From assembly GCF_008704205.1 (NCBI RefSeq), contig NZ_VXLC01000021.1:186001-250000 (forward strand): 64,000 nt of DNA, in the 5' to 3' direction. This DNA comes from Nocardia colli. GTDB lineage: Bacteria > Actinomycetota > Actinomycetes > Mycobacteriales > Mycobacteriaceae. A program made the position numbers and the translations under genes. The notes beneath the pieces are model-generated. The model made no database searches, was not told the origin of the DNA, and saw only the letters and a list, made by a program, of their open reading frames with translations. Positions 33,175 through 41,754 of this stretch are shown here, in pieces (position 1 is the first letter of the stretch; each line of letters starts with the position of its first letter).

Positions 33175-33194
33175 TGACATTGACGTTAGTGTCA
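33175..33194. promoter_or_regulatory. MerR operator in the divergent promoter
   Basis: TGACATTGACGTTAGTGTCA is an imperfect 20-base palindrome (16 positions symmetric). It starts within a TTGACA -35 element (33174-33179) for the rightward gene, with TACTTT overlapping its end as a possible -10. Confidence 0.65.
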
Positions 33195-33211
33195 TACTTT
33201 ACCTTGGCCGT

Positions 33212-33859
33212 ATGACGAACGAACGGAGTCGGCCGAACGTCCTGCTGGTGGTCGCGCACCCGGACCACGAGTCCGCCACCTGGGCCATCGCCCGCGCGGT
33301 GGAGCAAGGCATCCAGGCGGACGGAAACACTACTGCCACAACGCATGACCTGACCAAATCGGGATTCGATCCGGTGTTCAGCGCGGCGGATCTCGCGGTC
33401 CACCGGCTGGTCGGCGAGGTGCCCGAGGATGTGCGGCGCGAGCAGGAGCTGATCGAATCGGCCGACGTCGTCGCGCTGCTGTTCCCGGTCTACTGGTGGT
33501 CGATGCCCGCGCTCGCCAAGGGGTGGATCGATCGCGTCTTCAGCCGCGGTTGGGCTTACGAGAACCCTTCCCCGAACGGGCCCAGCGCGATCGACGAGCT
33601 GCACTTCATCGCCCTGGCGGGAGTCAACCAGCGCACCTTCGATCGCCGCGGGTACAAGGACTCGATCTCGCTCCAACTGCAACACGGCATCGCCGACTAT
33701 TCCGAGATCGCCGAATCATCGATCGAGATCCTCTACGGCACCGAAACCAGTGATCCGCAAGCACATCAGGAACTGGCGGCCCAGGGGTACAAGCTCGGTG
33801 CCGATCTGGCGCAGCGGGCACAAGCGGCGTTCGATCGGTCAGCTCACTCGCGCGAGTGA
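33212..33859 (+). CDS. NAD(P)H:quinone oxidoreductase, flavodoxin fold (KefF/MdaB-like)
   Basis: This 215-aa FMN/FAD flavodoxin-fold reductase starts NVLLVVAHPDHESATWAIARAV. VALLFPVYWWSMPALAKGWIDRVFSRGWAY is the diagnostic quinone-reductase motif. Such enzymes perform two-electron reduction of quinones, avoiding radical formation, which fits control by a small MerR regulator responding to quinones or electrophiles. The ATG lies close behind the promoter, so the leader is very short. The C-terminal end overlaps the convergent YdeI-like gene by 21 bases. Confidence 0.88.
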   Translation: MTNERSRPNVLLVVAHPDHESATWAIARAVEQGIQADGNTTATTHDLTKSGFDPVFSAADLAVHRLVGEVPEDVRREQELIESADVVALLFPVYWWSMPALAKGWIDRVFSRGWAYENPSPNGPSAIDELHFIALAGVNQRTFDRRGYKDSISLQLQHGIADYSEIAESSIEILYGTETSDPQAHQELAAQGYKLGADLAQRAQAAFDRSAHSRE

Positions 33860-34261
33860 CGTCCCGATCCGCGCGGCGCGGGCGCCCGGCGTCCGCGCCT
33901 TCGCGGCCGTCCATCGCCCGTCCGCCTCGGCCGCTTCGATCGCCGCATATCCGGGTTCCCGCATCCGACCCGCCGCGATCAATGCCTCGGCCTTCGACAT
34001 ATTCAGCTGCGACCACGGGCTTTTCGCGCGGCGCGGTGAGTACCGTTGCAGAAAATGCCGCTCGTCCAAGGCCTTTCGGTGGCTGTCGATCCACCCGAAG
34101 CAGAGCGCGACATCCAGCGCCTCGCCGATCGTGAGCCCTTCGGCGCCCTTCTTGGCGATCACCAGCCAGACGTCCGCCGCGTCGTCATGCCGGTCGGCCA
34201 GCCACGACTCCCACTGCGCTGAAGTCGAAAACCGATGAGAACCTGCGTCGATGCTTTCCAT
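33839..34261 (-). CDS. YdeI/OmpD-associated family protein, C-terminally short
   Basis: This 140-aa protein matches the N-terminal YdeI domain: FSTSAQWESWLADRHDDAADVWLVIAKKG, EALDVALCFGWIDSHRKALDERHFLQRYSPRRAKSPWSQLN and AIEAAEADGRWTAA. Family members usually continue for about 50 more residues with a helical C-terminal region, which is missing; the protein ends with an Arg/Ala-rich tail that overlaps the convergent reductase gene. It may be a natural short form or a truncated remnant. ATG 34261 begins just where the family does. Function unknown. Confidence 0.75.
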   Translation of the reverse strand: MESIDAGSHRFSTSAQWESWLADRHDDAADVWLVIAKKGAEGLTIGEALDVALCFGWIDSHRKALDERHFLQRYSPRRAKSPWSQLNMSKAEALIAAGRMREPGYAAIEAAEADGRWTAAKARTPGARAARIGTSLARVS

Positions 34262-34274
34262 AAGCTCATCATCC

Positions 34275-34303
34275 GCACTTAAGTGCTCACCGAATGAGCA
34301 CTT
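34275..34303. promoter_or_regulatory. Array of AAGTGC half-sites (operator or hairpin)
   Basis: GCACTTAAGTGC (34275-34286) is a perfect palindrome. It is interlocked with AAGTGCTCA-CCGAA-TGAGCACTT (34281-34303), a 9-base perfect dyad followed by TT. The array lies just upstream of the YdeI-like start in the divergent gap. Three phased half-sites look like a repressor operator; the second dyad could also form an RNA hairpin. Confidence 0.5.
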
Positions 34304-34413
34304 TTCTGCCGAGGTCTGCCGATGATCACGGACGCGACCAATCCAAAGACCGACTCGGGTCCGAATAGCGGGGTGTTCCACGCCGGAACCCTCACAGAAT
34401 CGAGGCCCACCCA

Positions 34414-34851
34414 GTGCCAAGCCGCCCCGCCCAGCTCGCCGCCGGCCTCACCACCGTCGCCTCGCTGGTCTTTCTCGCGCCCAGCGCGCACGCCGTGACG
34501 TCTCCGAGTTACCGATGCAAAACCATCGAGCCCGGCAAGGAAATCAGCGACAACCTCGGCCCGGTGACGGCCGACAAGTGCACCGCAACCAACAAGGCCC
34601 CCAAGGACGGCGACATCACCGGCCTCTTCTTCATTCTGGACGCCACCAAGAAAGAGCCGTACTACCTCTGCGGCGTCAACCCCGACGGCAAACTCGCACC
34701 CACGACGGCCACGACCGGCACCGCCATCCAACCGGGCAAAGTCACCGCCAAAGGATGCAAAACCTTCCCGAAGGGCGAGATCAAGTTCACGCCCGAACAG
34801 TTCGAGCAGGAACTGGCCAAGCAGACCAGGGAAAAGGGCGCGACGCGTTAG
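34414..34851 (+). CDS. Secreted hypothetical protein
   Basis: This 145-aa protein has an N-terminal signal peptide (LAAGLTTVASLVFLAPSAHA, cleavage after AHA). The mature part has four cysteines in two loosely spaced pairs (YRCKTIEPG, DKCTATN; YYLCGVNP, AKGCKTFPKG), suggesting two disulfides in a small beta-rich domain, then an acidic/basic helical tail (FTPEQFEQELAKQTREK). I do not recognise the family. The start is GTG. It lies between the half-site array and the first STAND NTPase gene. Confidence 0.7.
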   Translation: MPSRPAQLAAGLTTVASLVFLAPSAHAVTSPSYRCKTIEPGKEISDNLGPVTADKCTATNKAPKDGDITGLFFILDATKKEPYYLCGVNPDGKLAPTTATTGTAIQPGKVTAKGCKTFPKGEIKFTPEQFEQELAKQTREKGATR

Positions 34852-34909
34852 CCGCTGGTCCAGCGTCGTCCCGGGAGGCAGGCTCATATCCGCGACCTGC
34901 CGAGGCCCT

Positions 34910-34915
34910 TATCGT
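34910..34915 (+). promoter_or_regulatory. -10 element for leaderless start of the first STAND gene
   Basis: TATCGT fits TANNNT and ends seven bases before the GTG start at 34923. The same arrangement (TATCTT, six bases, GTG) precedes the tandem copy at 37831. Confidence 0.5.
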
Positions 34916-34922
34916 GTGGGGG

Positions 34923-37775
34923 GTGCGTGGCGAGACTAGCGAGACCGGTGGCGGCGAGGGCTCTTCGCCGCGGGCACTTTTCGTGACCAGGTTGGCCGAG
35001 CTGTGGGACGCCGCAGGAAATCCCACCTTGCAACGAGTCGCGGCCACCACCGAGACACGGCTGAAAGCCGCGCGCACACCGGCACAGAGTCAGCGTTCAT
35101 CGATGCAACGCATCAGCGACTGGCGCAGCGGACGCAACGTGCCCTCCCGATTCGAAGCACTGGACCCCGTACTGGTCACACTGATCGCACTCGCCCGACA
35201 AACATCCGGCCCGATCCCCCCGGTCTTGTCCAACCGCTCGACCTGGCGACGACTGTGGAAAGCGGCCAGCACACAACCCGTACGCCCCGCGGTACTGACC
35301 TCGCTGCGACGCGACGTTCCGATGTTCGTCGGACGCGACACCGAAGTACAACGCATCCTCGACGCCGCCGGACCCGGACGAGTGGTCTCCATCCACACCA
35401 TCGACGGCATGCCAGGCGTCGGCAAAACCGCGCTGGTCACCCGCGCCGCACACCTCCTGTCAGAGACATTCCCCGACGGCAGATTCTTCGTCGAACTGAA
35501 CTCACACACCCCAGGCCAGACACCCGCAGACCCCACCGAAGTACTCGCCACCCTGCTCACCGGCCTCGGCATCGCACCCAGCCACATCCCCGACTCCCTC
35601 CACGCACGCCGCGACCTATGGCGCGACCGCGTATCCGCCAAACGGATCCTGCTGATCCTCGACGACGCCCGAGACCACGCCCAGATCGAACCCTTACTGC
35701 CGGCCGGGCCGGAATGCCTCACTTTGATCACTAGCCGCCGCCGACTCGTCGCCCTGGACGACGCTCTGCCGCTCCCCCTGGACACCCTCGATCCGGACAG
35801 CGCGATCGACTTGTTTTGCCGCTTGGCCCAACGAACACCGCAGGGCGACGACATCACCGCGGTCGCCGAAATCGTCCGATTATGCGGATACCTCCCGCTG
35901 GCAATCGTTCTACTGGCCGGCCGCCTCGCCCACCACCCAGCCTGGACACTCGCCGGCTCAGCGGAGGAATTCCGTACCGCCCAAGACCGGCTCGACGAAC
36001 TCGACGCCGGCCAACGCGCAGTCCGCGCCGCATTCACCGCCTCCTATGACAACTTGCCACCCAGCAGACAACAGTTGTTCCGCACCCTGGGCCTGCACCC
36101 CGGCACCGACTTCGACGCCCACGCCGTAGCCGCACTGAACGACATACCGCTCACCGAAGCACGAACCCACCTCGACGCCCTCTACACCGACAACCTCATC
36201 CAGGAGAGCGCACCCGGCCGGTACCGCCTACACGACTTGGTCCGCGAGTACGTCCGCGCCCTCGCCTCGACAGCGGCGTCCATCGACGCCGCCAACACAA
36301 TTCAGCGACTGCTCGACTACTACCGGGATACCGCCGCAGCCGCGGACCGATGGTTGACCCGCAGGCCCCGCCCGGCCGACAACCACCGCACCCCCGGCGT
36401 GACCGGTGCCCTGGCGCGGGAATTCGACGACGAGATGCATGCGCTGGCGTGGATGCGGACCGAACGAGCCAACTTGCTCGCCTGCATCGAGTACACCGCC
36501 GACCACGATCCCGCGCGGATGGTCGAGTTGACCGAGGTGCTGGCGGCGTTGCTGGAGCGCGAAGGGCCGTGGTCATCGGCCCGGCGGCTGCACCAGCGCG
36601 CGGCCGCGGCGGCGAATCGCCTCGGCGACCGGCTCGGCGAGGCGAACGCCCGGACCGACCTCGCCATCGTGCTGTGGCAGACCGGAAAGTTCGAGCAACC
36701 CGTCGACCTGCTCCGGCAGGCCCTCGCCCTCTACCGGGAGACCGGCGAACCGGTAGGCGAAGCCGACACCCTGGCCAATCTCGGCGGGTTACTCCGCAAC
36801 GCCGGTAACCATGAGCAGGCCGTCGATCTTCTCCGGCAGGCGCTCGCCCTGTATCGGACGACCTGCCACCCCATCGGCGAGGCCGACACCCTGATCAGAC
36901 TCGGTGGGGTACTCCGAGACACCGGCGATTATCAGCAGGCCGCCGACCTGATCCAGCAGTCCTTGATCCTGTTCCGAAAGACCGACTACCACCTCGGCAC
37001 GGCCGGCGCGCTCAGCATGCTCGGCGCCGTGCACCTCCAGACCGGAGACTATGGACAGGCGACCGACTTACTTCTGCGTGCTATGGCGTTGTTCCAGGAG
37101 ATCGGCCATCACAAGGGTGAAGCCAGGTGCCTCGGCAACCTCGGCCTCGTGTGCCGGGAGACCGGAGATTTCGAGCAGGCCGCCGACCTGATCCAGCAGT
37201 CCTTGGACCGATTTCGGGAAATCGGCCACCGTGCGGGCGAAGCCATCAATCTCAACAACCTCGCCACCGTGTGTCGAGAAACCAAGGATTATCAGCAGGC
37301 CGCCGATCTGTCCCGGCGTGCGCTGACCTTGTTTCGGGAGACCGGCTACCGGATCGGCGAAGCCGAAGCACTAGCCAACCTCGGCGTCGTGTACCAGGAA
37401 ACCGGAAACCATGAACAGGCCGCCAACCTCTCCCGCCAAGCTTTGGCCCTGTTTCGGAAGATCGGCTATCGCATCGGCGAAACCGAGGCACTGAACAACA
37501 CCGCGAAGGCCCTGTCGGCAACCGGCGAGCCGGGTGCCGCGCTGACAATGTTCACCGACGCGCTGGCCATAGCCCGAGACATCGACAGCCGAATTCAGCA
37601 AGCCCGCGCCCTGGAAGGCATCGCCCGCTGTCAGGCCGATCTCGGTGAAACCACAGACGCCGCCACCCACCTTCGCCAAGCCGTCGACCTCTACCGCCAC
37701 CTCGGCGCATCCGAAACCGATACCGCGACAACCTATCTCGCCACGCTCGAACCCACACCGCCCGAGCCCCAGTGA
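34923..37775 (+). CDS. STAND NTPase with NB-ARC and TPR repeats (copy 1)
   Basis: This 950-aa protein has an N-terminal helical domain of HTH character (FVTRLAELWDAAGNPTLQRVA...MQRISDWRSGRNVPSRFEAL, about 20-95). The NB-ARC NTPase has Walker A GMPGVGKTAL (162-171), Walker B RILLILDDARD, sensor LTLITSRRRL and the GxP motif CGYLPLAI. A winged-helix region ends in an MHD-like RLHDLVREYVRAL near 433. From about 546 to 935 run roughly ten TPR units of about 40 residues (QAADLIQQSL..FREIGH..GEA). STAND proteins are switch ATPases of signalling, transcription control (AfsR-like) or phage defence. The effector domain is unclear. The GTG start follows a -10 element directly. Confidence 0.88.
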   Translation: MRGETSETGGGEGSSPRALFVTRLAELWDAAGNPTLQRVAATTETRLKAARTPAQSQRSSMQRISDWRSGRNVPSRFEALDPVLVTLIALARQTSGPIPPVLSNRSTWRRLWKAASTQPVRPAVLTSLRRDVPMFVGRDTEVQRILDAAGPGRVVSIHTIDGMPGVGKTALVTRAAHLLSETFPDGRFFVELNSHTPGQTPADPTEVLATLLTGLGIAPSHIPDSLHARRDLWRDRVSAKRILLILDDARDHAQIEPLLPAGPECLTLITSRRRLVALDDALPLPLDTLDPDSAIDLFCRLAQRTPQGDDITAVAEIVRLCGYLPLAIVLLAGRLAHHPAWTLAGSAEEFRTAQDRLDELDAGQRAVRAAFTASYDNLPPSRQQLFRTLGLHPGTDFDAHAVAALNDIPLTEARTHLDALYTDNLIQESAPGRYRLHDLVREYVRALASTAASIDAANTIQRLLDYYRDTAAAADRWLTRRPRPADNHRTPGVTGALAREFDDEMHALAWMRTERANLLACIEYTADHDPARMVELTEVLAALLEREGPWSSARRLHQRAAAAANRLGDRLGEANARTDLAIVLWQTGKFEQPVDLLRQALALYRETGEPVGEADTLANLGGLLRNAGNHEQAVDLLRQALALYRTTCHPIGEADTLIRLGGVLRDTGDYQQAADLIQQSLILFRKTDYHLGTAGALSMLGAVHLQTGDYGQATDLLLRAMALFQEIGHHKGEARCLGNLGLVCRETGDFEQAADLIQQSLDRFREIGHRAGEAINLNNLATVCRETKDYQQAADLSRRALTLFRETGYRIGEAEALANLGVVYQETGNHEQAANLSRQALALFRKIGYRIGETEALNNTAKALSATGEPGAALTMFTDALAIARDIDSRIQQARALEGIARCQADLGETTDAATHLRQAVDLYRHLGASETDTATTYLATLEPTPPEPQ

Positions 37776-37830
37776 TCAACTCCCGCACACAGCGTCCGCC
37801 CAGACCGTCGTCAAAGGCCGGACCAGCCAT

Positions 37831-37836
37831 TATCTT
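37831..37836 (+). promoter_or_regulatory. -10 element for leaderless start of the second STAND gene
   Basis: TATCTT fits TANNNT and ends six bases before GTG 37843. The element and the start region are conserved with copy 1, so the promoter was duplicated with the gene. Confidence 0.5.
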
Positions 37837-37842
37837 GGGTCG

Positions 37843-40569
37843 GTGCGTGGTGAGATCAGCGAGACCGGAGGTGGCGGCGAGGGATCTTCGCCGCGAGCGC
37901 TCTTCGTGACCAGGTTGGCCGAGCTGTGGGACGCCGCAGGAAATCCCACCCTGCAACGAGTCGCAGCCACCACCGAAGCACGACTGAAAGCCGCACGCAC
38001 ACCGGCACAGAGCCAGCGTTCATCGATGCAACGCATCAGCGACTGGCGCAGCGGACGCAACGTGCCCTCCCGATTCGAAGCACTGGATCCGGTACTGGTC
38101 ACACTGATCGCGCTCGCCAGGCAAACAACCGGTCCCGTTCCGGCGGACTTGTCGAACCGGTCTACGTGGCGGCGCGTGTGGAAGGCCGCCATCGCTCAGC
38201 CCGTACGCCCCACGGTGACGACCTCACTGCGACGCGATGTCCCGACATTCGTCGGCCGCGACGCCGAAGTGCAGCGGATACTCGATGCCGCCGGGCCGGG
38301 GCGGGTGGTCTCCATCCACACCATCGACGGCATGCCTGGTGTCGGGAAGACGGCGCTGGTCACCCGGGCGGGACATCTGCTGACGGATCGGTTTCCCGAC
38401 GGCAGATTCTTCGTCGAACTGAACACCCACACCCCGGGACAGACACCCGCCGATCCCACCGACGTGCTGGCTACCCTGCTCACCGGCCTCGGCATCGCAC
38501 CGAGCCACATCCCGGACACTCTTGCTGCCCGCAGTGACCTGTGGCGTGACCGCGTCGCGGCCAAACGGATCCTGCTGGTTCTCGACGACGCCCGAGACCA
38601 CGCCCAGATCGAACCCTTGCTACCCGCCGGACCCGAATGTCTCACGCTCATCACCAGCCGCCGCCGACTCGTCGCCCTGGACGACGCCCTCCCGCTCCCC
38701 TTGGACACCCTCGAACCCGACAACGCGATCGACCTGTTCTGCCAGTTAGCTCAACGGAATCCGCAAGGCGACGACGTCGCGGCAGTCGCCGAGATCGTCC
38801 GGTTGTGCGGATACCTGCCACTGGCGATCGTGCTATTGGCGGGCCGCCTCGCCCATCATCCGGCGTGGACGCTCGCCGGCTTGGCCGAGGAATTCCGCAC
38901 GGCACAAGACCGCCTCGGTGAACTCGACGCAGGCCAGCGCGCGGTACGTGCCGCGTTCACGGCCTCGTACGAGAGCCTGCCACCGCAACGGCAGCAATTG
39001 TTCGGCAGGCTCGGGCTGCATCCCGGCCTCGATTTCGACGCTTATGCCGTCGCCGCCCTGAACGACATACCACTCACAGAGGCTCGGTCCGAACTCGACG
39101 CTCTTTACACGGACAACCTGATCGAGGAGACGAAACCCGGCCGCTATGGCATGCACGATCTCGTGCGTGAATACGTCCGTGCTCTCGGTGCGGCAGCACC
39201 ACTCAGCACCGAGGCGGTTCAGCGGGTACTGGATTACTACCAGGCCACCGCCGCAGCCGCAGACCGATGGCTGACGCGAAGACCTCGACCCGCTGACGGC
39301 AACTACCCACCCGGCCGCACCAGTGCCTTGGTGCGGGAATTCGACGACGAGCGGCGCGCGCTGGCGTGGATGCGAATGGAGCGAGCCAACCTGCTCGCTT
39401 GCCTCGAGTACGCCGCCGACCACGATCCCGCGCGCATGGTCGGGCTGACCGAGGTACTGGCGGAACTGCTGGAGCGCGAAGGGCCGTGGCCAACGGCCCA
39501 CAAGCTGCATCAACGCGCCGTCGAGGCCGCAGGGCAGCTCGGCAATCATCTCGGCCGAGCGAACGCACTCACCAACCTCGCTATCGTGCAATGGCAAAGC
39601 GGGAGGTACGAATACGAGCAAGCCGCCGACTTACTCCGGCAGGCACTCGCCCTGTACCGCGCGACCGGCTACCCCATCGGCGAAGGCAACACGCTGATCA
39701 CCCTCGGCGGCTTACACCGATACACCGGCGACTATCGACAGTCCGCCGACCTGATCCAGCAGGCCCTGACCTTGTTCCAGGCGACCGGCCACCGCATCGG
39801 CGAAGCCGACGCCCTCGCCAGGCTTGGCGGCTTACATCGAGACACCGGCGACTATCGACAGTCCGCGGACCTGATCCAGCAAGCCCTGATCGTGTTCCGG
39901 GAGACCGGCTACCGCCTCGGGGAAGCAGGTGCGCTCAGCATGCTCGGCGGCGTGCACCGCGAAGCCGGAGACTATGGCGAAGCCACCGACCTGCTGCTGC
40001 GTGCGGCCGCACTATTCCGGGAGATCGGCAATCCGAGCGGTGAAGCCACCGCCCTCGGCAACCTCGGGCTCGTGCGCCGCGAGATCGGCGATCACGCGCA
40101 GGCCGCCGACCTGATCCAGCGGGCACTGGCCGTGTGCCAAGAAATCGGCCACCGTCTCGGCGAAGCCATCAATCTCAACAACCTCGCGACCGTGCGTCGG
40201 GAGACAGCCGACCTCGAGCAGGCCGCCGATCTCTCCCAGCAAGCCCTGATTTTGTTCCGCGAGACCGGGTTCCGGATCGGCGAAGCCGAGGCCCTCGCCA
40301 ATCTCGGCGCGGTCTGTCTGGAGACCGGCGATCACGATCGGGCGGCCGATCTGTCTCGGCAAGCTCTGAACCTGTTTCGGGAGATCGGCTATCGGGTCAA
40401 AGAGGCCGAGACTCTCAACAATCTCGCGAGGGCGCTGTCGGCATCCGGCAAACCGGGCGAGGCGCTGACGGTGTTCACCGAGGCGTCGACGGTGGCAGCC
40501 GACACCGACAACCGAACCGAGCAAGCCCGCGCCGCGGAAGGCATCGCCGACTGCCGGGCTGCCCTCTGA
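37843..40569 (+). CDS. STAND NTPase with NB-ARC and TPR repeats (copy 2)
   Basis: This 908-aa tandem paralogue follows copy 1 by 67 bases with the same order: helical N-terminus (SQRSSMQRISDWRSGRNVPS identical to copy 1), NB-ARC with Walker A GMPGVGKTAL near 163 and RILLVLDDARD, MHD motif (RYGMHDLVREYVRAL, near 435), then TPR units to about 880. Nucleotide identity is very high over the first few hundred bases and lower in the TPR region. The protein is about 40 residues shorter at the C-terminus: an internal deletion brings a TGA after DCRAAL. Whether this shortens function is unknown. The TPR differences suggest different ligands for the two copies. Confidence 0.88.
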   Translation: MRGEISETGGGGEGSSPRALFVTRLAELWDAAGNPTLQRVAATTEARLKAARTPAQSQRSSMQRISDWRSGRNVPSRFEALDPVLVTLIALARQTTGPVPADLSNRSTWRRVWKAAIAQPVRPTVTTSLRRDVPTFVGRDAEVQRILDAAGPGRVVSIHTIDGMPGVGKTALVTRAGHLLTDRFPDGRFFVELNTHTPGQTPADPTDVLATLLTGLGIAPSHIPDTLAARSDLWRDRVAAKRILLVLDDARDHAQIEPLLPAGPECLTLITSRRRLVALDDALPLPLDTLEPDNAIDLFCQLAQRNPQGDDVAAVAEIVRLCGYLPLAIVLLAGRLAHHPAWTLAGLAEEFRTAQDRLGELDAGQRAVRAAFTASYESLPPQRQQLFGRLGLHPGLDFDAYAVAALNDIPLTEARSELDALYTDNLIEETKPGRYGMHDLVREYVRALGAAAPLSTEAVQRVLDYYQATAAAADRWLTRRPRPADGNYPPGRTSALVREFDDERRALAWMRMERANLLACLEYAADHDPARMVGLTEVLAELLEREGPWPTAHKLHQRAVEAAGQLGNHLGRANALTNLAIVQWQSGRYEYEQAADLLRQALALYRATGYPIGEGNTLITLGGLHRYTGDYRQSADLIQQALTLFQATGHRIGEADALARLGGLHRDTGDYRQSADLIQQALIVFRETGYRLGEAGALSMLGGVHREAGDYGEATDLLLRAAALFREIGNPSGEATALGNLGLVRREIGDHAQAADLIQRALAVCQEIGHRLGEAINLNNLATVRRETADLEQAADLSQQALILFRETGFRIGEAEALANLGAVCLETGDHDRAADLSRQALNLFREIGYRVKEAETLNNLARALSASGKPGEALTVFTEASTVAADTDNRTEQARAAEGIADCRAAL

Positions 40570-40900
40570 TCACACCTCGTCGAGCCCATCCGAAACCGAG
40601 GCCGCGGCAACCCATCTCGCCACGCTCGAACCCCACCGTCCGAACTCCGAGATCGACTCCCGCGCACCGGCCCGGAAAGCTGGGACCGCCGCTGATCCCC
40701 TCCACCTGCGGCGCCCCTGCCACCACTCCCTTGTGGCGCGGCAATCATCACTGAAAACACTGAAGTACCGCCAAGCCAGATCAGCCGTTCACCTACTGAA
40801 CCCGCAGGTCAGGACCTATGAATCAGATTTCCGGACCGGAGAAGACCGGAAGCAGGAATCGGCGGGGGAAGCCGAGGAAAGAAGACCGAGAAGATGGTTG
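40570..40900. other. Non-coding gap with relic of the STAND copy 2 C-terminus
   Basis: Bases to about 40665 still align with the end of copy 1: CATCCGAAACCGA and CATCTCGCCACGCTCGAACC occur in both, but out of frame here and preceded by a deletion of roughly 60-70 bases. From about 40740 to 40900 I see no gene or repeat. The tRNA gene follows. Confidence 0.65.
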
Positions 40901-40974
40901 TGGGGCGGGCGGGGCTCGAACCCGCGACCAATGGATTATGAGTCCACGGCTCTAACCGACTGAGCTACCGCCCC
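40901..40974 (-). tRNA. tRNA-Met (anticodon CAT)
   Basis: Read on the minus strand, the 7-base acceptor GGGGCGG pairs with CCGCCCC. The D arm contains GCTCAGTCGGTTAGAGC, the anticodon stem GTGGA/TCCAT encloses the loop CTCATAA (anticodon CAT), and the T arm is GCGGG-TTCGAGC-CCCGC. The discriminator is A, and CCA is not encoded. It is an elongator-type Met tRNA; a CAT-anticodon Ile tRNA (lysidine-modified) is the alternative. Confidence 0.93.
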
Positions 40975-41093
40975 GCTTCTGCGGGTGTACCGCAGGCGTG
41001 GGGGATGCTACCGGCTGGGGTGGGGCTTGCACCACTTGGACCCGGGGTGGCGGTTAGGGTTGGGCGTCCGGCAACCGTACTGGAGGGTCGAGC

Positions 41094-41525
41094 ATGGCGA
41101 GTTTGTTCGCGAATGTGCTGAAGGTGCACCAGTGGGTGTACGAGAACAGCGGTGGGTTGGTGGGGCACCGGGTGCTGTTCGGGAATCCGACGTTGCTGCT
41201 GCGGACGGTGGGGCGCAAGACGGGGCAGGCGCGGACCTCGGCGCTGACGTACGGGACGGATGGGGCGGACTATTTGGTGACGGCGTCCAATGGTGGGTCG
41301 CCGCGGCCGCCGGGGTGGCTGGCGAACGTGAAAGCCAAGCCGGAGTGTGAGATTCAGATCGGGCGGCGCACGATAGTGGTGGTCGCGCGGCCGACTTATC
41401 CGGACGATGCGGATTACGCTCGCCGGTTCGCGATCGTCGACAAAATCAATAAGGGGCGCTACAGCGCTTACCAGAAGATGACCAAGCGGCCCATTCCGGT
41501 GGTCGTGCTGTCGCCGGTCGGCTGA
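41094..41525 (+). CDS. Deazaflavin (F420)-dependent oxidoreductase, DUF385/Ddn family
   Basis: This 143-aa split-barrel protein is of the F420H2-dependent nitroreductase family. LLLRTVGRKTGQARTSALTYG is the signature phosphate-binding strand-loop, and ASNGGSPRPPGWLANVKAKPECEIQIG is the second motif. F420 proteins of this kind reduce quinones, enones or nitro compounds in actinomycetes. It is a single-gene unit between the tRNA (opposite strand) and a small membrane-protein gene. Confidence 0.9.
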   Translation: MASLFANVLKVHQWVYENSGGLVGHRVLFGNPTLLLRTVGRKTGQARTSALTYGTDGADYLVTASNGGSPRPPGWLANVKAKPECEIQIGRRTIVVVARPTYPDDADYARRFAIVDKINKGRYSAYQKMTKRPIPVVVLSPVG

Positions 41526-41531
41526 GTTCGG

Positions 41532-41708
41532 TCAGTCCCGGTAGTCGTCGTCGCGCTCCTCCCAGTGCTCGTCGTAGTCGTCGGGATCATCTCTGTCCCA
41601 ACGCCTCCCGTCTTTCGGGGGTCTGCTGGCGATTTGCACGACAACGATGACCAGGGCCAGTACCACGAGGACCACACCAACAACGATCAGAGTCTCCACC
41701 CAGGGCAC
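41532..41708 (-). CDS. Small single-TM protein with acidic tail
   Basis: A short frame encodes about 58 residues: one hydrophobic helix near the N-terminus (ETLIVVGVVLVVLALVIVVV), then a basic stretch (ASRPPKDGRRWDRDD) and a strongly acidic Asp/Tyr/Glu tail (DDYDEHWEERDDDYRD). The start is GTG 41708 or GTG 41699; neither has a strong Shine-Dalgarno. Codon bias and the coherent TM-basic-acidic order support a real gene. It would sit in the membrane with the charged tail in the cytoplasm. Function unknown. Confidence 0.6.
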   Translation of the reverse strand: MPWVETLIVVGVVLVVLALVIVVVQIASRPPKDGRRWDRDDPDDYDEHWEERDDDYRD

Positions 41709-41754
41709 CCTAGCGCCGAGCCAGGGTGCCCGCCAGGGCTGAAACCGAACGGTC

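Noticed and set aside
34923..40974. Integrated prophage or conjugative island next to the tRNA
   Set aside because: No integrase, phage structural or transfer genes, and no visible attachment repeat.
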